This document shows positions 4,425 to 10,218 of a stretch of 13,246 nucleotides of DNA, in pieces (the stretch's first letter is position 1; each line of letters begins with the position of its first letter). The translations under genes were made by a program, and so were the position numbers. This DNA is from CBDUQP01 sp965369385 (GTDB lineage: Bacteria > Planctomycetota > Phycisphaerae > SM23-33), in the NCBI GenBank assembly GCA_965369385.1, contig CBDUQP010000103.1, forward strand, positions 1 to 13,246. The letters are read 5' to 3'. Under the pieces are notes generated by a model that searched no databases, was not told where the DNA came from, and saw only the letters and a list, made by a program, of their open reading frames with translations.

Positions 4425-6506
4425 ATGAGTGTAATTAGAGTTGAGAAAGAAATCGGTGGGCGTAAGCTCATCCTGGAAACTGGCGATCTGGCAAAGCAGG
4501 CACACGGTTCAGTCACCGTTACCTATGGGGACTCGATAGTACTGGCGACAGTCCTTACTGCCCCCCCGTCGCGCAGTATGGACTTCTTCCCCCTGTACGT
4601 AGACTATCGCGAAGCGCGGTACGCTGGCGGCAGAATCCCAGGAAACTGGTTCAAGCGTGAAGGACGTCCTACCACGAAGGAAGTCATCACGATGCGGATG
4701 ATCGACCGACCGATCCGCCCCATGTTCCCCGAAGACTTCACCGACGAAGTTCAGATCCAGTGCATGGTGCTCAGCTTTGACGAAGAAAACGATCCCGACC
4801 TGCTGGCGATAATCGGTGCCTCCGCCGCTCTCAGCATCACCCCCTGCCCCTTCGAAGGGCCCATCGGGGCAGCAAAGATCGGTTATGTTGACGGAAAGCT
4901 CGTAGTCAACCCCACAAGGCAGCAGTTGGTTGAGTCCGAGATGAACATGCTCGCTTGCGGACCGGCCGAAGCCCTGAACATGATCGAATTCGACGGCAAG
5001 GAAGTATCCGACAACGTAGTCGCCGACGGGCTCGAGAAGGCCCAGGAAGTCAGCCTCGAAGTTATCGCCCTTATCGGCGAACTGGTGGCGGCCTACGGCG
5101 AAGTCGACAAGACATACGAAGCCAAGCCCGTATCCGAAGAACTCAAGTCGCAGATCCTCGCCAAGTATGGCGACCGCATGCAGGAAACCAAGCTCATCAA
5201 GGGCAAGGTCGAACGCAACGACACAATGATGGCAATTCGCGAGGAAGCACTCGAAGAATACTGCCCAGAAGATGTCGAAGAGCCCGAGTTCTCCAAGGAC
5301 CAGGTCAAAGGCGCGTTCTACAAGACCGAAGGCAAGATCCAACGCAAGCTCATCATGGGCTCCAAGCGTCCTGACGGCCGCGGCATGAAGGAAGTTCGCC
5401 CGCTGGATATCCGCGTTGGCGTACTGCCCCGTACACACGGCTCGGCAATCTTCGCTCGCGGCGAAACCCAGGGCCTGGTAACCACCACGCTCGGTACGCC
5501 TCGCGATCGCGCCGTGATCGATGGTCTCGGCGACGAGTTCAAAGAGAGCTTCATGCTCCACTACAACTTCCCGCCCTTCTCCGTCGGACAGATCAAGCCC
5601 CTACGCGGCCCAAGTCGTCGCGATATCGGCCACGGTATGCTCGCACAGAAGGCCCTTCAGGCAGTAATGCCCGATCCGGGTGACTTCGGTTACACGGTTC
5701 GCGTAGTTGCCGAAATGCTGGAAGCCAACGGTTCCACCAGCCAGGCAGCCATCTGCGGTGCGACAATGTCCATGTTGGACGCCGGCGTCACGCTGTCGGC
5801 CCCGGTTGCTGGCATCAGCGTTGGCATGGTCTCCGACGGCGAGGACTTTGTCCTGCTGACTGACATCATGGGCGAAGAAGACTTCCACGGCGATATGGAC
5901 TTCAAGGTAGCCGGTACCACCAATGGTATCACCGCTATCCAGTTGGACATGAAGGCCCGCGGAATCACGCAGGATCGCATCGTAGCAACGCTCGCACAGG
6001 CAAAGGAAGCACGCGAATTCATCCTCGAACAAATGGGTGCCGTACTGGCCGCCCCGCGTGAAGAGATCAACAAGTACGCACCGGGCATGGTCACCATCAA
6101 GATCAACCCCGCCAAGATCGGCAAGGTAATCGGACCAGGCGGCAAGGTTATCAACCGCATCCAGGACGAAACCGGCGCCACTATCGATATCGACGACGAT
6201 GGCACGATCAGCATCTTCGCGCCGCGTATCGAGTCGGCAGAGAAGGCACGTGACGAAGTGTCCATGATCACTGCCGAAGCCGAAGTCGGAAAGACTTACA
6301 AGGGCAAGGTAGTGTCAGTTCGCGATTTCGGTGCTTTCATCGAAATCTTCCCCGGACAGGACGGGCTCTGCCACGTCAGCGAGCTTTCCAACGAATACAT
6401 CAAGGACGTCAACGAAGCCGTGAACGTTGGCGACGAGATGGAAGTCAAGGTCCTCAGCATCGACGATCAGGGCCGCGTAAAGCTGTCCCGTAAAGCTCTG
6501 ATGTAA
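4425..6506 (+). CDS. pnp: Polyribonucleotide nucleotidyltransferase (PNPase)
   Basis: 693 residues. A trimeric phosphorolytic 3'-5' exoribonuclease that degrades mRNA to nucleoside diphosphates and is often part of a degradosome. Domains in order: first RNase PH core (~8-140), helical domain (~145-235), second RNase PH core (~305-540), KH (~550-605, GPGG loop near 569) and S1 (~620-690, VVSVRDFGAFIEIFPGQDGL). The catalytic segment GEEDFHGDMDFKVAG carries D486 and D492, the same numbers as in E. coli. The ATG at 4425 was chosen because AGAGG lies 7 nt before it; the ATG at 4419 sits only 1 nt from that site. It ends directly after the S1 domain, without the longer C-terminal tail of some homologues. 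It follows rpsO and is probably controlled through the two leader hairpins. No frameshift seen. Confidence 0.98.
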   Translation: MSVIRVEKEIGGRKLILETGDLAKQAHGSVTVTYGDSIVLATVLTAPPSRSMDFFPLYVDYREARYAGGRIPGNWFKREGRPTTKEVITMRMIDRPIRPMFPEDFTDEVQIQCMVLSFDEENDPDLLAIIGASAALSITPCPFEGPIGAAKIGYVDGKLVVNPTRQQLVESEMNMLACGPAEALNMIEFDGKEVSDNVVADGLEKAQEVSLEVIALIGELVAAYGEVDKTYEAKPVSEELKSQILAKYGDRMQETKLIKGKVERNDTMMAIREEALEEYCPEDVEEPEFSKDQVKGAFYKTEGKIQRKLIMGSKRPDGRGMKEVRPLDIRVGVLPRTHGSAIFARGETQGLVTTTLGTPRDRAVIDGLGDEFKESFMLHYNFPPFSVGQIKPLRGPSRRDIGHGMLAQKALQAVMPDPGDFGYTVRVVAEMLEANGSTSQAAICGATMSMLDAGVTLSAPVAGISVGMVSDGEDFVLLTDIMGEEDFHGDMDFKVAGTTNGITAIQLDMKARGITQDRIVATLAQAKEAREFILEQMGAVLAAPREEINKYAPGMVTIKINPAKIGKVIGPGGKVINRIQDETGATIDIDDDGTISIFAPRIESAEKARDEVSMITAEAEVGKTYKGKVVSVRDFGAFIEIFPGQDGLCHVSELSNEYIKDVNEAVNVGDEMEVKVLSIDDQGRVKLSRKALM

Positions 6507-6531
6507 TAGACGAGAGATTCTAGTATAATCG

Positions 6532-6562
6532 CGGGCCCGGCAGGTATATCCTTCCGGGCCCG
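6532..6562 (+). terminator. Hairpin after pnp, probable terminator
   Basis: CGGGCCCGG (6532-6540) pairs with CCGGGCCCG (6554-6562), extended inside by AGG/CCT around loop TATAT. It starts 25 nt after the pnp stop. The following TGTTCGTT is only mildly T-rich, so termination may be incomplete or the stem may mainly protect the 3' end. Confidence 0.6.
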
Positions 6563-6577
6563 TGTTCGTTATGGTAT

Positions 6578-6604
6578 TTGTCTGGCGTAAGATTCGGGTA
6601 TAAT
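6578..6604 (+). promoter_or_regulatory. Candidate promoter for the histidine kinase
   Basis: A perfect TATAAT lies at 6599-6604. The -35 is weak: TTGTCT (6578-6583) with a 15-bp spacer, or TATTTG (6575-6580) with 18. Initiation would be near 6611, where a perfect stem GCCGTC/GACGGC (6612-6629) would form the 5' end of the transcript. Another TATAAT at 6524-6529 lies in a similar local sequence before the pnp terminator. Confidence 0.45.
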
Positions 6605-6686
6605 GCCGGTCGCCGTCGCCACTGACGGCAAAACGCCGGGTTACCTCAATTTCGCCATTTGAAAAACCTGCGGAGAGACAACAGGC

Positions 6687-7499
6687 ATGAGTTGGTGGTA
6701 TCTAATCCCGGCGTTTGTCGCAGGAGTAGCCTTTGGGGCTATCTCTACGATAATGATCTCCCGAAGGCTCTGGCAGAGTGCCCGCAGACTGACAATGCGT
6801 GCACGTGGAAGCCAGCAGCTTGCAGAGTTGGGACACCTCGCAGGCGGCTTGGCGCATGAGATCAAGAACCCGCTGTCCACGATCAACATCAACCTGAAGC
6901 TGCTGATCGAGGACTTGCAGGAAGACCGCCCGGAGGATGAATCGCATCGCCGATGGCTGCGACGGCTTGAGAATGTCCGCACCGAGTCTGACCGTGTCCA
7001 CGGAATCCTGGACGATTTCCTGCGTTACGCACGCCACTACGAACTGCAACTTCAAGCCGTCGACCTGCGGCGGCTCGTCGAGGAACTCACCGATTTCTTC
7101 ACCCCACAAGCAGAAGCCGCAGGTGTGGTGATGCGGACCTCACTCCACGATTCCCCCGTCATGTGCAATGTAGATTCGAACATGCTGAAGCAGGCACTGC
7201 TCAACCTGATGATCAATGCCGTACAGGCGATGGACGAAGGCGGCGAGCTGATAATACGCGTGTCCACGCAACAGGACAGCGCCCTGCTCGAAGTAATCAA
7301 TACCGGCGGAAAGAGCATAGACCCCGAAGTGCTGCCGAAAATATTCAACGTCTATTATTCCACGAAGTCCGGCGGCAGCGGCCTGGGCCTGGCCACCACG
7401 CGCAGAATCGTCCGCGAGCATTGCGGGACTATTTCCGTAGACTCCGAAGCAGGCAAGGGCACGCGGTTCTCAATCTTGCTTGATCTGATCAAACAGTAG
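6687..7499 (+). CDS. Membrane-anchored NtrB-type sensor histidine kinase
   Basis: 270 residues. One N-terminal membrane segment (~4-24) and almost no sensor region, then a HisKA domain with H57 in LAHEIKNPLS, the phosphorylated histidine, and a HATPase_c domain from ~165. N box: LLNLMINAVQAM with N173 and N177. Glycine box: GGSGLGL at 229-235, preceded by YYSTKS. The usual G1 box D-x-G-x-G is VINTGGKSI here: Asn205 is where Asp normally contacts adenine, which may reduce nucleotide affinity. The kinase should phosphorylate a receiver, most simply the NtrC-like protein at 8805, by analogy with NtrB/NtrC pairs. With no periplasmic domain it probably senses through the membrane, a partner protein, or a cytoplasmic signal. 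The ribosome site is weak (GGAG, 11 nt away). The dehydrogenase gene follows after 13 nt, suggesting one transcript. Confidence 0.9.
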   Translation: MSWWYLIPAFVAGVAFGAISTIMISRRLWQSARRLTMRARGSQQLAELGHLAGGLAHEIKNPLSTININLKLLIEDLQEDRPEDESHRRWLRRLENVRTESDRVHGILDDFLRYARHYELQLQAVDLRRLVEELTDFFTPQAEAAGVVMRTSLHDSPVMCNVDSNMLKQALLNLMINAVQAMDEGGELIIRVSTQQDSALLEVINTGGKSIDPEVLPKIFNVYYSTKSGGSGLGLATTRRIVREHCGTISVDSEAGKGTRFSILLDLIKQ

Positions 7500-7512
7500 G
7501 ACTGGCATTCAC

Positions 7513-8559
7513 ATGGACACCAAATACGATGTCTATTTCTACGAAGCATTCGCCGAGGAAGCTGACGAAATCCGCAAATACCTACCTGCCGATATCAACG
7601 CAGGATTCACCGATCTGACAATACAGGAATCCGCACACACCGCCCCGGGGGCCGACGTTATCTCCACTCGCACACAGTCAGCTTTCCCCGCAAGCTGGGC
7701 CGCCTCGCTGCAAGGCATACTCACACGCTCCACCGGATATGATCACGTTCGCGACTACATTCGCTCCATCGCACCCGCACATAACATCGCCACCGGATAC
7801 CTGCCGCTGTACTGCAATCGCGCGGTGGCAGAGCAGGCGATGCTCTTTTGGATGGCACTGCTCCGAAAGCTGCCGCTGCAACTGTCGCAATTCGCCAGCT
7901 TCAATCGCGATGGCATCACCGGCCGCGAGTGCTTCGCCAAGGAGATACTCGTCGTCGGCGTGGGCAACATCGGGCATCAGATAATCCGCATCGCACGGGG
8001 GCTGGCGATGATCCCTCTCGGCGTGGATATCGTTCGCAAGCACACCGACGTGGACTACGTGGACATCGACTCCCACATCCACACTGCCGACATAATCGTC
8101 TGCGCCATGAACCTGACGGACCAAAACGCCGGCTACTTCAGCCGCGATCTGCTCAAACGCACCAAACCCGGCGTAATCTTCGTGAATATCGCACGCGGGG
8201 AACTCGCCCCGGCCCGCGGTCTGCTGGAACTGGTCGATACCGGCCATCTCGGCGGAGTAGCCCTGGACGTGTACGAAGACGAGAAGCGATTAGCCGTTTC
8301 ACTGCGGGCAGGTAGCGCCCCCGCAGACACAAATACTGGCGCCTCAACCGCCGAAGACACAGCTGACGATACCGAAAGAGATTCCACCGACCCCACAATC
8401 GCAACGCTCCAACTCGCCGCACGACAAAACGTAATCACAACACCCCACAACGCATTCAACACAGCCGAATCCGTGGCCCGCAAGGCCGCCCAAAGCATCG
8501 AATCAATCACCCACTTCCTGCAAACCGGCCAATTCACAAACCCAATCGAAATCGCCTAA
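7513..8559 (+). CDS. D-isomer-specific 2-hydroxyacid dehydrogenase family protein
   Basis: 348 residues. The family reduces 2-oxoacids to D-2-hydroxyacids or the reverse with NAD(P). The nucleotide fold has ILVVGVGNIGHQI (GxGxxG, 149-154), and the triad is complete: R228 in NIARGEL, E255 in DVYEDE, H312 in TPHNAFNT. Asp at the end of the second strand (LGVDIV) suggests NAD preference. E-to-H spacing is 57, far more than about 23 in E. coli SerA; the extra residues are a polar, acidic, Thr/Ala-rich stretch around 268-300. The substrate cannot be assigned: lactate, glycerate and phosphoglycerate-type enzymes share these motifs. There is no C-terminal ACT domain, so it is not a long SerA. It lies between the kinase and the NtrC-like regulator, probably in the kinase transcript; whether the metabolite it handles is related to the signal is unknown. 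Confidence 0.88.
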   Translation: MDTKYDVYFYEAFAEEADEIRKYLPADINAGFTDLTIQESAHTAPGADVISTRTQSAFPASWAASLQGILTRSTGYDHVRDYIRSIAPAHNIATGYLPLYCNRAVAEQAMLFWMALLRKLPLQLSQFASFNRDGITGRECFAKEILVVGVGNIGHQIIRIARGLAMIPLGVDIVRKHTDVDYVDIDSHIHTADIIVCAMNLTDQNAGYFSRDLLKRTKPGVIFVNIARGELAPARGLLELVDTGHLGGVALDVYEDEKRLAVSLRAGSAPADTNTGASTAEDTADDTERDSTDPTIATLQLAARQNVITTPHNAFNTAESVARKAAQSIESITHFLQTGQFTNPIEIA

Positions 8560-8560
8560 T

Positions 8561-8652
8561 GCCCTGCCCGGGGGAGTCTTTCCTGTCGGGTGGCAGGGCG
8601 CAACTGACACCATGGCGACCCACGATACGACCGTGTGTCGCCATGCCACCCG
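8561..8652. repeat. Self-complementary intergenic block with competing stems
   Basis: Directly after the dehydrogenase stop. GCCCTGCC (8561-8568) pairs with GGCAGGGC (8592-8599). CATGGCGAC (8611-8619) pairs with GTCGCCATG (8637-8645), extended inside by CACG/CGTG. CGGGTGGCA (8587-8595) pairs with TGCCACCCG (8644-8652), which excludes the first stem. It may end the dehydrogenase transcript, though no T-tract follows, or be a REP-like palindrome: repeats bounded by GGGTGGCA and TGCCACCC are familiar to me in planctomycete genomes, but I cannot check for other copies. Confidence 0.65.
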
Positions 8653-8664
8653 CCCGCCTGGAGC

Positions 8665-8723
8665 ATTTTGGGCAATTTTGGCGATATTTTGGTGGCATCC
8701 TTGCGATTTCTGGCTGATTTTGG
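8665..8723. promoter_or_regulatory. Helically phased T-tracts, probable bent DNA
   Basis: ATTTTGG starts at 8665, 8675, 8686 and 8717, with ATTTCTGG at 8706: spacings of 10, 11, 20 and 11 bp, close to whole helical turns. T-tracts in phase are a known cause of intrinsic curvature. The block ends about 45 bp upstream of the promoter of the NtrC-like gene. A TGG-N8-TTGC motif (8690-8705) with correct sigma-54 spacing lies within it. Confidence 0.55.
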
Positions 8724-8766
8724 CCGGTTTCCCCACTTCCACTCGTATCGCCTTCAACCTGCCAAA

Positions 8767-8795
8767 TTGACAGGCGAGCACTTAGTCGCTATCGT
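8767..8795 (+). promoter_or_regulatory. Promoter of the NtrC-like gene, leaderless spacing
   Basis: Perfect TTGACA (8767-8772), 17-bp spacer, TATCGT (8790-8795, 4/6). ATG 8805 follows after 9 nt, so initiation would fall within about 2-3 nt of the start codon, and no Shine-Dalgarno is present in the preceding 30 nt. Confidence 0.55.
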
Positions 8796-8804
8796 ACTTC
8801 TACC

Positions 8805-10187
8805 ATGAAGATAACCACAGAATCAGCCGCTGAGATCCTGATAGTCGAAGACGAAGTCGCACACGCAGAAGCAATGCAGGAAGGTCTGTCGCGCTTGGGG
8901 CACAACTGCGTGAGTGTCCATGATGGTGCCGCAGCCGTTGCGAGAATCAAGACCCACAGCTTCGATATCATCGTAACCGACCTCATGCTCGGACCCGATG
9001 ACAGCGGAATGGACGTGCTCGCCTACGCCACCGAAAACTCACCGGCCACCAAGGTAATCCTCATCACCGCGCACTCCTCCGTAGACGCCTGCCGCAACGC
9101 ACTTCAACAAGGCGCCTTCGACTACATCGAAAAACCTATCGACCTGGACGATCTCCGCGCCGTGGTCTCACGCGCGGCCGAGCTTACCGCAAATCAGCGA
9201 ACCATTCGCGAACTCAAACAACAGCTCGACCAGAAATTCGGATTCGAGAATATCGTGGGCAACTCGCCCGAGATGCTCAAAGTGCTCAATATTGTCAGAC
9301 GCATCGCTCCGGCCGGCCTGCCCGCACTGCTACTGGGCGAATCTGGCACGGGCAAGGAACTACTCGCAAACGCAATCCACAATAACTCACGCCGCAACGA
9401 TAACCGCTTCGTTGCAATCAACTGTGCGGGGCTCAGCGAGTCTCTGCTGGAAGATGAACTGTTCGGCCACGTGAAGGGCTCATACACCGGGGCCGCCGGC
9501 GACCGGGCGGGACGCTTCGAACACGCCGACGGCGGAACACTCTTCCTCGATGAAATCGGCGACATGCCCCTCGCCATGCAGGCCAAGCTGCTCCGCGTGC
9601 TGGAAAACGGCGAGATAGTGCGCGTGGGTTCGAACGATCCGATCCAGGTGGACGTGCGGATAATAAGTGCCACCAACGCCGATCTGGATGAGAAGGTCCG
9701 CCAAAAGGAGTTCCGCGAGGACCTCTACTTCCGCATCAAGGGCGCCACCATCGTAATCCCGCCGCTCCGCCAGCGACGCGAAGATATCGCCGTGCTCGTC
9801 GACAAGTTCATCAGCGAAGCCAACGAGAAACACAATACTAAGATCAAGGGCGTTACCAAAGATGCTGCCCGAATGCTTGCTGCCTACCCCTGGCCGGGCA
9901 ATGTGCGGCAGCTCAAGAACGCAGTCGAGAACATGGTCATCCTCGCCACAGATGACAAGATCACAATCGACGATCTCCCGCCCGAGATATACTCCCGGCC
10001 CGGCACCGCAAGCGGCACAACGCAATTGGAGCATCTTGCGGGAATAAGCCTCGAAGAAGCCGAAAAGGAACTCATCCGCAATACGCTAAAGATGGTTTCA
10101 GGGAACCGCGAGCAGGCGGCCGAGATTCTGGGCATAGGAGAACGCACGCTCTATCGCAAAATCAAAGAATACGATCTGAAGGACTAA
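8805..10187 (+). CDS. NtrC-family sigma-54-dependent response regulator
   Basis: 460 residues in the usual order. Receiver (~8-125): E15/D16, phosphoacceptor D59 in IIVTDLML, T88, K110. AAA+ domain (~148-385): Walker A GESGTGKE (178-185), sigma-54 contact loop GSYTGA (225-230) in place of GAFTGA, Walker B GGTLFLDEIGD (243 onward), REDLYFRI arginine region, and WPGNVRQLKN. Fis-type helix-turn-helix at the end (~433-457, GNREQAAEILGIGERTLYRKIKEY). It should bind enhancer DNA and, once phosphorylated, use ATP to open sigma-54 promoters. Phe-to-Tyr in the loop is compatible with activity in some members; Ala-to-Ser is less usual. The probable partner is the kinase at 6687. Only 31 bp separate it from mutL, suggesting read-through. 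No clear enhancer dyad was found in the window, so targets are unknown. Confidence 0.95.
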   Translation: MKITTESAAEILIVEDEVAHAEAMQEGLSRLGHNCVSVHDGAAAVARIKTHSFDIIVTDLMLGPDDSGMDVLAYATENSPATKVILITAHSSVDACRNALQQGAFDYIEKPIDLDDLRAVVSRAAELTANQRTIRELKQQLDQKFGFENIVGNSPEMLKVLNIVRRIAPAGLPALLLGESGTGKELLANAIHNNSRRNDNRFVAINCAGLSESLLEDELFGHVKGSYTGAAGDRAGRFEHADGGTLFLDEIGDMPLAMQAKLLRVLENGEIVRVGSNDPIQVDVRIISATNADLDEKVRQKEFREDLYFRIKGATIVIPPLRQRREDIAVLVDKFISEANEKHNTKIKGVTKDAARMLAAYPWPGNVRQLKNAVENMVILATDDKITIDDLPPEIYSRPGTASGTTQLEHLAGISLEEAEKELIRNTLKMVSGNREQAAEILGIGERTLYRKIKEYDLKD

Positions 10188-10218
10188 CTACGCGGCCCCG
10201 TCGCAACCACGAGAACTG

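Noticed and set aside
4509..5561. 350-residue open frame antisense to pnp
   Set aside because: It is a shadow of the strong pnp coding frame; no family features and no promoter or ribosome site.
7678..8247. 189-residue minus-strand frame within the dehydrogenase gene
   Set aside because: The plus-strand frame has the full Rossmann and catalytic motifs; the reverse frame has none.
8716..8731. A second sigma-54-like TGG-GC match
   Set aside because: The distance between GG and GC is off by one from the strict requirement.
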